Shown here: piece after piece, positions 35,445 through 48,339 of the stretch | How the letters are laid out: every line of letters begins with the position of its first letter | How positions within the stretch are numbered: position 1 is the stretch's first letter | Assembly: GCF_043641665.1 (NCBI RefSeq) | Contig: NC_092201.1 | Span: 5,117,501 to 5,181,500, forward strand | Direction of reading: 5' to 3' | DNA from: Enoplosus armatus | Taxonomy: Eukaryota; Chordata; Actinopteri; Centrarchiformes; Enoplosidae | Length of the DNA stretch: 64,000 nucleotides | Made by a program: the position numbers and the translations under genes | The notes under the pieces: generated by a model | Seen by the model: only the letters and a program-made list of their open reading frames with translations | What the model was told of the DNA's origin: nothing | The model's database searches: none

Positions 35445-35525
35445 ATGTGTCTGATGGATGCCGACATGCTCCAGATGTTACAATTTGCATAGCTGCTAAT
35501 GGACTGTTGTAGCTTGGTGTTTTGG

Positions 35526-35548
35526 CAACAACAACAACAACAACAACA
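35526..35548. repeat. (CAA)n microsatellite
   Basis: Seven to eight CAA units. A second, shorter CAA tract is at 58819-58836. Confidence 0.9.
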
Positions 35549-36011
35549 GGCTTTTAGCCCACAATGGTTTATGAAGTGGCACAGGCCTTTTATATTCACT
35601 TTTTTTATATTCACAGATAATTTCCAAACCCTCAAATAACCCCCAAAATTAGATTCTGTGTGAATCTGGTCTGAAAGTTTTCCGTTTATAAATGGCGGTG
35701 GCTGGTGTGGAGGCAATAACAGAGGTAAATATTTTATTTGCAAGGATGTGAGCCCATATATTACTGTGGAAAATGCCAAATTTAGACAGATGTTACCCTG
35801 GACCCTGGAAGTGAAATACGCAGCCAGCAATTGGCAGCATTTGAATAAAAAATGCTTCCTTGGCAGCTGTCCCAAATTTGTCCTGTGTATCACTGGGCAT
35901 TGTTTACTTTTGTTGTTGGTGCAGCAGTATTTGTGATGAAACACCTTGAATTTGTCAGGTGATTACTTCAATGGATTAACCAAAAAAGCAGACGTTACCA
36001 TCTCGTTAATT

Positions 36012-36312
36012 TTAGGGCTAAAACTTATTATACATGTTGTTGTTATTGATTAATCCTCCACTTATTTTCTCGGTTAATTTTTTTGGTGTATGAGAATGTC
36101 AGAAACTTACCATTAAAGTTTTTCAGAGCCCAAACTGATGTCTTCAAATATTTTTTTTTTCCAATTAACAGTCCAAAACCCAAAGGTATTCAATTTACGA
36201 TCATAGAAGACTGAGAAAACAGGAATTAACATTTGAGACGCTGGAACCAGCACATTTTTGGTATTTTCTGCTTAGAAAATATAGTTTACTTGACCAATCG
36301 TTTCAGCTCTAG
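36012..36312 (+). repeat. 'attagtcgattaa' interspersed repeat, copy 5 (near full length)
   Basis: Plus orientation, from tagggctaaaacttatt through cagagcccaaactgatgtc, cagtccaaaacccaaagg, ttacgatcatagaagactg and cgctggaaccagc to the far end tcgtttcagctctag. With copy 2 it defines both ends of the family in this window. Confidence 0.75.
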
Positions 36313-38436
36313 TTGTTTTTATAAGTTCCTCAATTGAGTTTCCATACAATTCATCATTTTGAGATACGAAATGTGGCTCGATAAAAGATTCTATCCATAT
36401 TGCCCACTTGTGAGGAAATATTTATAATTTGTAGAACTGTACACTTAAAAACATCAGATTGTACTGGAACTTTAATCAGAGCACTACAAATGTATTTACT
36501 GATGTGGACGCGCTTGTGTCGATCCAACATGTCCTCTCCTTCACACGAGTGCTTGCACTGCTCTCATCGCCATGGTTACTACCTGGGGGGGGGGTCCTGT
36601 CCTCTCATCATCTTTGTGAGCAATTAATCACCCAGTAGGATGAATCTTGGTCACCTAATTACAGACAAATTAGATGGAAGTAATGCCTGAGAGGGATACG
36701 AAGGCTGTGACTGGCTAATATGATTTCATGAGATCTCCTGTTTCAATCTAGTGCAGCCCAGTGTGATACAGCTGTGTAAGCCTCGTGCAAATATTATTTC
36801 ACACGTTTTAAGAAACAAAATTTAAGCTTTGAGGCAGAAATCTCTCTTTTTTTTGTTCCCTTTCTTTGATAGAGGAGTGATCCGATTGATAGAAACTGAA
36901 ACAGATTTAAAGAATAACGATGGTGTGATTGCTCCAACAAAAAGTTCAGTCTCATGGCAGAACACTTGAGAAGTAGCTTTGGGCAGACTGAAATGTCGTC
37001 TGAGAAATATCTGCCCACCACAACATCCCAGAAAGGTCACAGCCGCTGCCACTCTTATGTACCAGGTGCTCGTTGTGGGTGTTCAGTCATTACTGGAGCA
37101 TTAGCCATTTTGTTGTGTTTATCTTCAGGCTGCATGAAATATAGTAAACATTACCTGAGAAGAGAGAACAATAATAACTTTCCCCATACTAATCAATTCT
37201 TATAGTGTATTTTTGCCTGTTGAGGCAGAAAATACATTTATTCACTCTAACCTTTCTGATAGAAATGGGAGTAATTCATATTTTATTTTTTGTGACATTT
37301 CAAAAAGTTGGCCCTAAAATGTGCTTGACAGTTAGGTGGAAACACAGCTGAAATAAGTGAAATAAGTTCGGTCTCAGCCTGCAGGTGCTTTGCTGCTTTT
37401 CTCTCACACACTTTCTCTCTCTCACACACTAATAATCTTTTCTCACATGTTTCTTTTCTCCTACTTTTTCTGTGTTAGCTCCTTCCTTCATTTCAGCTGT
37501 TAATTTCTCAGTGTTTATTAAGCAAGTTGGTGCGTCAATGACACTGTCAAAGGCTCTGCTGCCACTTTTGTCTGATAGTGTGTGTTTGAGATTGTGTGTG
37601 AACTGATGCAATTTGCTGTGCTTTTTGTTTGTAGATTTGTGTGTGTGTGTGCGTCTCAGTGTGTGTGCGTCTCAGTGTGTATGTGTGCATTCAAAATACC
37701 AGACACTCTGCTATGCTCATCCCACTATGAAAGCCCTGCAGAAACAGGGCAAGACGCCCACTCTTTCACTAAGAATAGTTTGCAGCTTCAATAATGTGCC
37801 ATGCATTCAGCTTACAGTTGTTTCTCAGTGCAGAGAGGAAATAAAACTTGTTGGTTGATGGTGTTTGCATCTGGGTCCATTATGGAGGAGGATGTTCATT
37901 TTATTGGCTCTGTTCTGCATTTTGTTCTGGTGTGTGGTTCTGGCTGCTAGCATGTTAGCGGTGAGACATGAAGCATACTTGAGACTTTCCTCCCCAGAAA
38001 AAGAACAGCATTGCTTGTTAGTTCAAACACTTAAAACAAGCTATGTTTACCTAACAAGAAGACTGCTGTTCACATCTCATCTCCTACCAACTGTAACATT
38101 GTTTTTAGCAATGCTAGTGGCATGGCTACATGGATGTCGGCTTCTGTTTCAGTCCATAACTGTGGCTTGAGTGCATAAAACATCCATGAATCCGTAATAT
38201 CTCACAGAATGTGTTCACAGCTGTTTTAAAGTACAGTTTTCTACTTCAGTCAGCAGTAGTACTCCTTATCACCTGTATATAAGTGAGTCATGGCTACTAT
38301 AATGATATAGTGCAAGTTATAGCAATACGCAACTGTACTTACGAGCAACGTCTAGTCTGCGATGATTACACACTTTATTTGAACACAGCTATCTCTCCTA
38401 GAGAAACACAAAACATTTTCAATGTAAAACCATTCA
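36313..38436. other. Intronic stretch with TG-rich segment
   Basis: The TG/CTCAG compound repeat at 37637-37690 is the main low-complexity feature. A G-run lies near 36584-36593. No exon was recognised; the reading 37865-38170 is hydrophobic in parts but has no family match or splice context. Confidence 0.5.
37637..37690. repeat. Compound (TG)n with duplicated GCGTCTCAG unit
   Basis: A 16-base unit (gtgtgtgcgtctcagt) is present twice, embedded in TG repeats. It looks like a small tandem duplication within a microsatellite. Confidence 0.8.
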
Positions 38437-38643
38437 GCTATAACTAGGGAAAGACCGTAGTAACGATAAGCTTTGGCATTATCGGTTCTTCTGTCGGTAC
38501 TGGAGACATTAAGAAAATATATTTCCTATTAATTTATGCTACGCACTTTTTATCTCAACAACTCCGTTTCTATTTTGCAATAACATTAAGACAATTCGTC
38601 TGTCTCTCTTAAAATCTTAACGATACCCAACCCTAGCTATTAC
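38437..38643 (-). mobile_element. hAT-like miniature element with 8-bp target duplications
   Basis: The element spans 38445-38635 (191 bp). On the minus strand it opens tagggttgggtatcgtt and closes ctttcccta, giving TAGGG-type inverted ends. The flanking 8-mers are gctataac (38437-38444) and gctattac (38636-38643), identical at seven of eight positions, as expected for an hAT target-site duplication. No transposase is present, so it is non-autonomous. Confidence 0.65.
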
Positions 38644-39779
38644 TAAATGTCACAGTAATATTTTACCTTTAAACTGCATACATTACAATATTAACATTCT
38701 CTCTCTGGATCATTTAACTGTTTTGTTATATACTGCTGACATTTACCATTTCTCTTCACAATACATATGAAAATTGTCACCTACAGTATTAGGGATAATA
38801 TAGAAAAGAAAAGAAAATGACTGTTTAGTTAATTGAATTAAAAATTTTGGGATGTACCACACATTGCTTGTGCCTGAATGAATCCCACTGACTGTGATGA
38901 TCCCCTGACTTTTCCTCTAGCCCCTTTATGAGGTTGACATTTGTGTTTTCATCGAATGCCATCATCAGGTCAATACAATGGTTTATGACCAAATACCTGC
39001 AAAACTGACAGTCCCATCATCCTCAGCTGTATGTATGATAGCATACAGTATATATAAGTTCTGGAAGACAGTGACAAAGGTTTATCACGTTTTATCACTT
39101 AGTTTCCCCTCCAGGGTTTAATTACGTTCTCTGTCTGTCTTTTTTCTACCGATGCACCCAAACGTTGTCGTTTCCTGCTGCCAGAAGATTGTGATCTCCA
39201 GTGAACAAGCTCTTTTGGCGAGGAACACAACTCAGAAAGTCTTAGGGTAATCAAACGTGAGGAGAAAACAAGGAGAGAAAATGCATATAGCGTGAGCTGC
39301 TGTTTATTCACAATGACTCCCCGTGAGTAAGTCCAGTAAAAGTAATTGAAAAACTATACAATGGTTGTGTTTTCAACCATATTTTAATATTCTGGACTTT
39401 TTAAATCAATTGTTTTAACATTAAAAATAAGCAATTCTTTTTTTTAATTCTTGTTTTCCCTGTTTCTGCACACCAGCTGCCCCCCTCGCCCCCCCCCTAA
39501 ACTCATAAAGGCCCAGAGGTGAATATAATCAGTTTCTGCTCACTGTCATAAACAGAGTAATAAAAGATTTTGTAGTTTTCATCATCCTTGATACTTGAAA
39601 TGAAAACAGATTTAATCATATTCATCTGGATGAAGTAACCAGAAAGATCAAGGCCACTTGTATTTCTGACAGTGTATTATAAATGAAAAGGTAGCAGAAA
39701 CTTCAACTGTCAACTTCTGATACTTCTCTCTGTATTTGATGAAGTTAAAATGAAGGAACACAATGTAATTTAGTATTTC
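38644..39779. other. Intronic stretch, nothing specific
   Basis: AT-rich. C-runs interrupted by G lie near 39480-39497. No exon or repeat family was recognised. Confidence 0.5.
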
Positions 39780-40250
39780 TGAGCTCATGTCTGCCATTCC
39801 TCTGGTGTGCCATATTGAGCAGGGCTTACTTTATCCAAATAGATAATTATTCTCACACTCTAACATCTGACTTCTCCGTCCTCAGCAAATCTAAATGAAA
39901 AATAGATGTCATTATGCCTCTAATGCTGAAATTGAAAACTGCGAATATGGAAAATTGTCTTGCTCTGAAGACTGAAGTAGGCATATCTGCATGTGTCCCA
40001 ATAGTCAGGTGAATACATTATTATGATTTTTTATTTTCTTTTGGAGCTGGGCTGTGATTGCCTCCAGCATCCATCGTAGTGGAAATGAAGCTGATTTGTT
40101 TTTCAGGAGAAGAACGCGTGTCCTCGCTCACTTCTGAAGGAGCTCACTTTGCGTTTAACGAGGTTTTGGGATATGAAACGCTGTCAAAGGGAATGTCAAG
40201 TGTCATTTGTCTTGAATAAACACACTGCCTGCCGTAGTAGTGATAAACAA
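39780..40250. promoter_or_regulatory. Candidate conserved non-coding element
   Basis: A repeat-free block with clustered AT-rich homeodomain-like words (aatagataattattctc, tgtcattatgcctctaatg) beside less AT-rich text (aacgcgtgtcctcgc). No coding reading of note. Inference only. Confidence 0.2.
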
Positions 40251-40589
40251 CTCAGCCATAACTGGGATCCACTCGGCTGCAGTCCTCTAAGGTGGAGGAT
40301 TATGGGCCTTTGGGAGTCTGCGTCGTAGACAGTTGGCCTGTGTGTGACTGAAGCCTCGAGGCGCTTTGCTGCCGAAGGTGACCTGAGGAGCAAACTGGAA
40401 AAACTCCTGCTGTGTGATTGGACAAAGCCGAAGTATCTCCGCCCACAGGTTTATGTTTGCATGTGTGTAGAAACATTTTTTAAAGTTCCACGTTCCAGTT
40501 TTTATGAATCCATGTATGAATTACAGGATCATTTTCATTCGTGGATGGAGTTTCCACAGTTGTCATGGAGCAAATAACAATGATGAATA

Positions 40590-40800
40590 ACAATGAGCAA
40601 CAATGACTGAGCAAACTTGATCTGCTGATTTCAGAGATGTGGCAGAAAGCTCTGGAACATTTCCAGTAAGTGGAGCTAAGAGTTTTTTGAGGTTGTAGTT
40701 TGTGGTGCTGTTGAATTGTAAAGTGTGGTACACTGAGACATTTACTGCATATCAATGAGGATACATAGGCGTGCCTAATAAACTGGCAACGTAGTGCATG
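40590..40800. mobile_element. Possible decayed DNA-transposon end
   Basis: The word gtgcctaataaactggc near 40770-40787 resembles the GTACCTAATAAAGTGGC terminus of a common fish DNA element. The matching second terminus was not found, so the extent is uncertain. Confidence 0.25.
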
Positions 40801-41219
40801 TGCTATATATGTAGGGCTTATTATGTTTTATTCATCAAGATGTTATTTTGAAATTTAGAATAATGGTGAAAGTTTTTATTTTCTTAAATCATTTGCAGCA
40901 CAAACACTGTTGTTTCGACAGGTACTTTTAGGGATAATCAGCTGCTCATTTACATTTTCTTTCCATTTTTCTCCCACTGTGTATTACGAGTAGCATTTTC
41001 TGAGCTTTGCTTGTTTGAAGAGGATCTCTGTTATTGGAAAATGCAGTGGATTGTGTCTTCCTGCAGCAGGAAACCAAAACATCTATAGTGGGAAATAAAA
41101 TCCACAAAATCGTTTCAAACCAAACTGCTCATTATTTTTACAGTTTGTCTGTCATGTGTTTAAAGAGCCTATGTGCACATACAGTATATGAAATATGACA
41201 TCCAGTCATGGCAGTGTGA

Positions 41220-41520
41220 TTTCCACTGTTTGGAGAATATCTGGTTAAAGAGGTGAGTGCTGAGCAAGCGTCTCGAAGCTTTTTCCCCTGCAGCTGCCGG
41301 GATGTGAATAATCTCAGCGTCGCGAGGCTACGAATATAAGATGCTCATTTGTGAACTAATTGTGCTGTTACTGCCGAAACCGAGCCTGGGAGCGCCGGGC
41401 ACCGACTGTTTACGATCAATTAGGATACAGATGTTGCGCGAGCGGCTTGCTTCAGGTAATTGAACCCGACAAGTTTGACACAAAAGGAAATGGAGACTGT
41501 GGGATCCAGGAGTCAGATTG
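41220..41520. promoter_or_regulatory. Candidate conserved non-coding element, CpG-bearing
   Basis: CpG retention is unusual for this intron (agcgtcgcgaggctacg, gttgcgcgagcgg). It is combined with homeodomain/SOX-like words (gtgaactaattgtgctg, cgatcaattagg, aggtaattgaaccc). No repeats and no coding domain. One of the stronger enhancer-like islands by eye, still inference. Confidence 0.28.
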
Positions 41521-44500
41521 AAATGTAGCGCCTGAAACAGTTTTATGATATGTGTCATTTTCCAGTGGAGGGGCTTTATATTTGATTTACTGTGCAGCCC
41601 ATTGACTTTGAAAGGAGGACACCTGAGATATGTTGCCTCCAGCTACAAGTGGGGAGTTACCTCTTATTTCTATCTCCTCCTGCACATGTATGTATACCTG
41701 AGCACAGCTGATGTAGCTGAGAAAATCATTGCGGAAAGTGATGATAAAGAAGTCAGTAGGAGGCCGTGAAACGATGGGAGTCTTATTTTTATCAGAAGTG
41801 ATTATTCCGCTCTTAGAAATTCTTTTTTTTGTTCACACAGACATCCGTATGAAACAGTTTTTTTTTTTTATTCCTTGGATGAGAAAAAGACATCAAAGTC
41901 TTTCCCGGGATGGAGAAGAGAGCTCTGCATTATCACGTCCGCTCTGTTTTACTCTATAAAGACCCCACTTTCAGAGCCCCTGAATAATTAAGGATATCTA
42001 AGAGTGGCTCTCTGATAAAAGGTATAAGTCTTCCCTGTGTGAGTGGAAAGAGCAGCACTCTCTCAACTTTCTCAACACTTTTTCTCAACTTCTATCTTAG
42101 AGCTTAGCAGGTCATCCTAATGGACATGTTCAGCCTTTTGTTGAGTTATACAATCTTGCTGTCATTGCCTATTTCCAGTGCAAGTAGTGTAGTCGTATTG
42201 TTTTGCAGTGCGAGTTGATAGTTTGAAGAAAATTGCTGTGTTTATAGAGTATGAGCCATTGTTCCCTCTGCTGCATTTGACAGACTGTGATTACTGTCTT
42301 CAGCGCTGGCCTTATTATGAAGGACTCAAGAGGTAATCCGCAAGTAATGAGAAATGGACACAGGGTGGCTAAATAAAACGGCCTTTTCAACATCACGTTC
42401 GCACAAATGTACTCATCAAAACTCAAGTCACAGCTATGATTTGCTTGCTCATGGACTGGGGGGGGGTTTGTTTTCCTCTAAACAGCCACCAGCTGTAAGA
42501 CCTGTGACTTTGTAAATCTAGACTTTCATGTTTGCCTTTGAAGAAAAAGCAGTTCATCCCTTTCTGTGAAAACCCGCAGTTCTGTACTGAAAATTGTGTT
42601 TCAGATCATGAGGGTCTTGGTGGACCCCGGCTCTAAAAGCCAAGCCGACTACCTTTTGCCTGTGGTGGTTTTATATTTCCAGTCAAGTAGTTCCCTTTGA
42701 TTCGTGGTGTGGCAAGGTGTATTTTAAGTTGTGAAGATGCTATCTGCTGAATGTTTTATGTCTGAAATACTTTAAAATGGTTAAATCCAATACCTGCTGA
42801 AAGCTGCAGTTTTCAACATTACTTTTCAACATCACTTTGAATCATTGGCTGCTTTCCAAAAATGCCATATGGGATATTTTATTACTATGCAATCCTCAAA
42901 TTATTTTTGTCAGTAATTAATCCATGTTTTGTCATTAATGAACCCATATCATTGACAGAATTCCAGTTTGTTGGTGTTTTGAGGTATTATTGACTCATTT
43001 AGCCCTTTAGCTACGAATCACACTCCTCTTATTCAGGAGATTTTACAGTTAGTAAAAACCCTCAGTACCTGGCAGCTACTGTGATTGTGTTTTATCTACT
43101 GGATCTCCATCATCTGAGCTTGTCACTCCCCATAGATGGCAGTCTCGAGCTGCAGTCAGATGTCGCCCCCTCCCCCCTCTACTGCAACAAGACACAGACA
43201 TGATGTAGACTTTGAAAAGACACACATAAAACACACACACACACACACACACATTCGGTCTCATGCTTACACAGCCTTCTTTTACACGAGCGCACACCTG
43301 CATGCAAAAATAGCATTCACCTAAAAACGGAAATAAGTGGGACGTGAAACATGAGGCAGAAGAATTGCCTTGCCTCTGCCAAGTCAGTGGCCAGGGTACA
43401 AATCAGAGACGAAGAGTGGTTCGGGTCTTAAACAGACTCTCAGCCTCACATAAATGTTTAATCTGGTGTGCTAACAACTTGTGTCCACATCTGATTGGTC
43501 ACTATAAAAGGAAACAATGGTGAGAGGCATAATCAATCCCTGTGAAAGAGAGGGGGTCTGACTGGGGAACATAGTTTGGTGTTTTTACAACAAATAAATG
43601 ACTCCTCTGGCCTCTACTGTATGCCTTTATGAGAAGGGGTTACATAAAAAATCATGACACCCCTCTAATGACCCAGCAAACATCTGCACCCTGCTGATGT
43701 GTCCTTGAATGTGACACTGAAGCCCAAAATACAGACTCCGGGGTGCTGTTCTTTTTCTTAAACTTGAGCTGTGAAGCTGGGCAGGCAAAACAGGAAAGAC
43801 AAATCTCTCAAGGATCAATGGTGTGCTACAGAAGAAAAGTTCACAGTCTTGTATTATTTGAAACAATGGGCTCGAATGATGAAATTGGGTTTAGGTTAAA
43901 AGACAGAATCACATAAAATGTGAATGTGCAGTGAAGGAGGGCATTTTAAATGTACATTTACAAAAAGCCTTTATTATGTCCTGACCTTTTCCTTGCTTTA
44001 AGAGTGTGAAGCAGACACTGTAATTCAGCTCTAACAGGGAACAAAAGCTTTTTAACTGCACAGAATAGAGTGAATGTCACTTTTCACACCGATTTTTAAA
44101 TTTCGTACATGTGTATTAGAGGTAGATGGTTCAAGAAAGCCAAGGCAAAGTAGAAAAGGTAGCTTGTTGTTAATTAACCTAAACACTGTGGAGCCCTGAA
44201 ATTGACGAAAGGCAATAAAAGATTATCAGACGAGAAAAAATATAACTGAATATATCAGTAAGTTAGATTAATAATTAAAATGAGCGTAAAAAGAAATATC
44301 AACCTTTTATACTTCTTTCTTTAACCTCCAATCAGATAATAAACTAAATTAAAACTAAATCTATTTAACTCTTGAGCACCAGCCTAGCTGCAGCTAACTT
44401 GCATCATAGCTAACTTTGTTAGCTTTAGCTTGGCTAATAAAATGCTTAACTACTTAGCTACTAGTTTATACAGTGATACTACAGCAGTACTACCACACTT

Positions 44501-44624
44501 GATAGAATACTGTTTCTTAACGATGGAAACTGGGAAGATATTAAATTATATCTTACTGCCTTTTGTTGGTTTGGGGGCTCCATAAGACAAACTCCAGCTG
44601 ATGACATATTGTTTTCAGCTTTAT
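41521..44624. other. Intronic stretch with one microsatellite
   Basis: A (CA)n tract lies at 43230-43253 and a G-run at 42460-42467. At 44370-44460 repeated gctaac/gctaacttt words suggest a decayed repeat fragment. No exon was recognised. Confidence 0.5.
43230..43253. repeat. (CA)n microsatellite
   Basis: About 12 CA units. Confidence 0.95.
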
Positions 44625-44784
44625 AATCAGAATCAGAGATGCTTTATTGATCCCCGGGGGGAAATTATACAGTACTGGTGCTCCCATTCAAGAGTAGAAA
44701 GTAGCATACATTTAGAACTAAAAGTATGTAAAAAATATAGAAATAAGAAATAGAAAATAAAAATATACACATTTACAATATTTA

Positions 44785-44847
<63 letters not shown>

Positions 44848-44905
44848 ATGTATTGCACTGTTGCGTGTGAATATATATGTATTGCCCTGACATTTAAAGA
44901 ATAAA
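44625..44905 (-). mobile_element. LINE 3' end, inverted, with internal TA/TG microsatellite
   Basis: Reading the minus strand, sequence leads into aatttccccccggggatc, aataaagcatctctgatt and ctgattat. This is the hallmark 3' end of a fish non-LTR retrotransposon (Rex-type or related). On the plus side the body continues through caagagtagaaagtagc to about 44905 and has gained a (TA)n(TG)n tract at 44782-44852. No reverse transcriptase remains. Confidence 0.6.
44782..44852. repeat. (TA)n-(TG)n compound microsatellite
   Basis: About 20 TA units run into about 13 TG units inside the LINE remnant. It is likely unstable and prone to secondary structure. Confidence 0.95.
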
Positions 44906-46589
44906 TAATGAGTTAGTATATGACAGGTGACAGGTAAATGGTAAATGGCAAACAAGTGTTTTCGTCACTCTTAACTTTCAGTTGTTGACTCTGCAGCCAC
45001 CCGGAGGGCACTTGTATTCCCACTGCAGTGGTATTCCAAGGATGTGTCAATGGCGTTGACACTAATGTGATGTGATTGGTTCCTTCTAATGAGGTGAAAT
45101 GAGATGACATTTCACTTGACAATCAATCATGAGCCAAATACCCATTTGTAAGACTGCCTGGGAATCCGTGGGAGTCGATGGTTAACAACAGACGGTTAGT
45201 TAATGATGCAGTAGAATGTGGAGTCCAATGATGACACATTTTTATATGGCTGCTATTAGAAACATTTTTATTACATATTTATTTTATTGCTTGTTTAATT
45301 ACTTTATCTTGATTTTTAAAAGAGCAGTATGCAATATTCCCCAGTTTTCCCAGCACTAACACCTATCTTTGTAATGATTCATTTAGTTAAAAACGATCTG
45401 TTTATTCCAGAAGAAAATAAGGAACTTCAGCATCATACCTGAGCCCTTTGTCCATCTTTAGATGGAGACTTTTACTGTCACTTCTCTTTTATCTTTGTAG
45501 GCTAATCTCTTTCAGACTCTACTGTTTTTCTGATTAGATTTAACAAAGATCTTCCACACTTGACTTGTCATCAACAAGCTAATGCTTTTCTCTTTATCCA
45601 GGCAGTGCAGGGATTTTGTTCATGTCTTATTTGAGTTTCATATTTGCCAGTCTCAAACTTGTAACTAGCATTCATGTCATCAGATATTCTTTCACCGAAA
45701 AGCTCAGAAAAATCAGACTTGTCGCTTAGTTATATGGAAGTTCCTCAGAACCAAACAAACATGGATGCTTCAGAGTCCACGACGTGAACTCGGCATTCGT
45801 CAATGAGTGTTATAAATTCCCCATCTTCTATGGTACATAAGCTGATCTATAGATGGATCACATGGATCTATGGCCTTCCTGACAAGGTGTGGAATTAAAT
45901 ACGTCATTCTGGTCTTACAAATCAGGTTTTGTGTGAATTTGTAATCAGTGAATGTCTTCTACACTTATTGGCTCTTGAATGTTCTTCATAACTCTTTTCA
46001 GAAACCCTATATGTTCCTTGTCAGTCATGTCAGCTGCCATATTTATGCCTTGCCAACTCCATTACCGTATTGCGTTTCACCTTGTGTTGGAGCAGTGGTG
46101 GTGTGAATGAAGCACTTTGTGTGCATACGTGCGGGTGTGTGAAGTGTGTAGGGTTAAACGGGGCTGGGGTTGATCCTGTCTGCCCTGAGCTGGCCTGGCT
46201 CTCTACTCTTCTCTGCCCACTGAAGCTGAAAATAGGACTAGGGCTGCAGGCTCTCTCCCTCTGCACAGCTCACTGCTGGAGCACAGCACTGGACAACTTT
46301 GGATTCTCAACATAACAGCACACTTTCCACTAGATGCGCATTGTCTCCTGTTATCAACATTTCAGACCAGATAGGAGCACAGAGTGCTTTATTTATCTGA
46401 TCAGTCGATAAGGGTGTCACTCACTTTATGCTGCTTCATTCAGGACACTTAATATTGTTCTTTATAGAATAAGAATCACTGCAACAAAAGTGCATATTTG
46501 ATCAAACTATGCAGTGAAATATGCACTGTTGAATTACAATCCTCAACTGAAAAATTAATGGTAATGAAATCAAAAAGAGAATATTCACA
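44906..46589. other. Intronic stretch, nothing specific
   Basis: Includes the word ggtaaatggtaaatgg at 44933-44948, which is the reverse complement of the SINE tail at 1580-1595 and may be a small fragment of it. No exon was recognised; the overlapping readings at 46030-46315 have no domain. Confidence 0.45.
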
Positions 46590-46730
46590 GCTTAGGCTGC
46601 AAAGAACAGTTATTTTAATTTTCAATGAATCTATCAATTAATTATTAGGTTTATAAAAAGCCAGAAAAAAACAAATCAAAGTTCTCAGAGCCAAAGGTGT
46701 CATCTTTCAATTTCATCTGAGCTAAAAACA
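46590..46730 (+). repeat. 'attagtcgattaa' interspersed repeat, copy 6 (5' half)
   Basis: From taggctgcaaagaacagtt through caatgaatctatcaatt to tctcagagccaaaggtgtc. The second half of the family is absent. Confidence 0.55.
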
Positions 46731-46859
46731 AAAAGGGATTTGGTTAATTTAGCATTGTCATTTGCAATTGTTGATCTCGCAACGGACGTTGATTTATAAA
46801 AATGTATCAATGCAGAAGAAAAAGATTATTTTTATTGTATTTTTAATTTCACACATTCT

Positions 46860-47178
46860 TCTTCCTTGTCAAAACGTGGCACCTGCATTACCCACAATAC
46901 AGCTCGAGTCGACGCCGACAGTCCAGTCAGAGATTCGGGTGTGTTATGCTAGTAGCGGCTAAAGTAGCCTCAAGCAGTGATTACGAGCGGACTACAGAGG
47001 TCTGGTACACTCACGTCTTTCTTCTTCATCTCCAGATTTTTTTCATTTTCAAACTTCCTCCCTCTGGAGCCACAAAGGGCTTTATGCAACTTTATACAAC
47101 TTTTTTTCACAGATGTAGTAGTAGTCCTGTAAACAGAGTTTGATGTGTACAATTGGCACAGTTCCCCTTTAATCTTGA
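46860..47178. repeat. Probable interspersed repeat ending in ttcccctttaa
   Basis: A CpG-bearing block (agctcgagtcgacgccgac, gctagtagcggctaaag) ends with tgtacaattggcacagttcc and ccctttaa, a terminus I associate with an abundant fish repeat. The left boundary and class are uncertain. Confidence 0.35.
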
Positions 47179-48339
47179 TGAGATCCTCACATTGGAGAAG
47201 CTCGAATCTTCAAAAATGTTTTTCATTTCTTATTTGAGAAATTAGTTAAAGGCTGCCAAGGCAGAGTTTCTGACCACTGTTGGTGCTGTGGAGCAATATT
47301 TTGATGAGTGGTTAAAGTTTCCTGTTGACAGTTTCTCTCTATCGACAGAATTGGAAGCTTTAACTGGCCAAATACTGTAGCAATGTGCCATAAAAAAGCC
47401 AGAGAAGAAGAAGACTTGTTGGCTGGTGTAAACAATGCAGTCCTCAAAATACTGCTTACCAAATGTTTTATGAGGAATGAAATGCATTCGACACATTTGT
47501 TAGGCCTCAGTGTTTTTAACAAGACGACAACTCTGAAGGCCATCTTTATAACGGTTTAATTAATACATTTGTTGCTGATTAATTTGCTGGCAGTTCTAGA
47601 CTAAATGGTCTAAGCGTGTACGCAGCTCACTGATGGATTGTCACGAATGTCTCGTCCAGAGCAGGTTAAGAGACAAACAGCATTGTAGTGGGTTACAGCT
47701 TATTAAAACAGAACGATGCTCAGCCTGCATGGCTCATCCTTATTATGCCAGTGACTTTCACAAATAGCAGCTTTTTCAGCATTTTCATATGTCAGGAGAC
47801 ATTTTTACTCCTGCTGAAAAAGATTTGTACTGCGGCGGAGTGTGTGGCACCGAAGCAACAACATTGTGACAGCTCAGAGGACTGATCCCAATACAACTGA
47901 TACTCTCCCTGTTTTGCACTGATTTTCTATAGCTTGTCTCTATGGCACTTGAGTGTATGTTAAACCTCTTAATACAAGTTGAAACGAGAGCTCTGTTCTT
48001 CCCCATTCATCACCCAGCACTTGAAATGTATTTACTCCATTTGTACTTAGACGGCTGCCAGTTAGAGTCAAACTAATTAACGCTTTTGCCTTAATGGTTG
48101 TGTGCTTGACAACGTTCCTTCAGGTCCTTAAGCTAATGGCAGTCACCTGCAGATCGGTAGTGATTTGATCACATGCCTGATAGCAAGTCACATTAAAGCA
48201 CAGCAGACACGGTCCACTGGATAATTAGATGGGTAACTCAATTTGAGGAAGGCAGTAATCAAAAGGATCCGCTTAAATAAAGAATGTCAAATCTGAAAGG
48301 TATTCTTTTCAGTCATTGATCAAGCAACAAGATTATTTC
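47179..48339. other. Intronic stretch, possible regulatory block
   Basis: A 106-codon minus reading (47223-47543) has no recognisable domain. The block 47540-47650 (acggtttaattaatac, gctgattaatttgctgg) is homeodomain-word rich. No exon is supported. Confidence 0.4.

Larger units (their letters stand above)
33701..36011. other. Intronic stretch with two small tandem repeats
   Basis: Contains T-runs, a (TG)n tract at 35425-35444 and a (CAA)n tract at 35526-35548. The minus reading 35408-35944 is built on these two repeats (poly-C and HTHT) and is rejected as a gene. Confidence 0.5.

Noticed and set aside
35408..35944. 178-codon minus reading
   Set aside because: It is built on CAA and TG repeats (runs of C and HT), with no domain or conserved start context.
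47223..47543. 106-codon minus reading
   Set aside because: No recognisable domain, and no splice context linking it to anything; compatible with chance in repeat-derived sequence.
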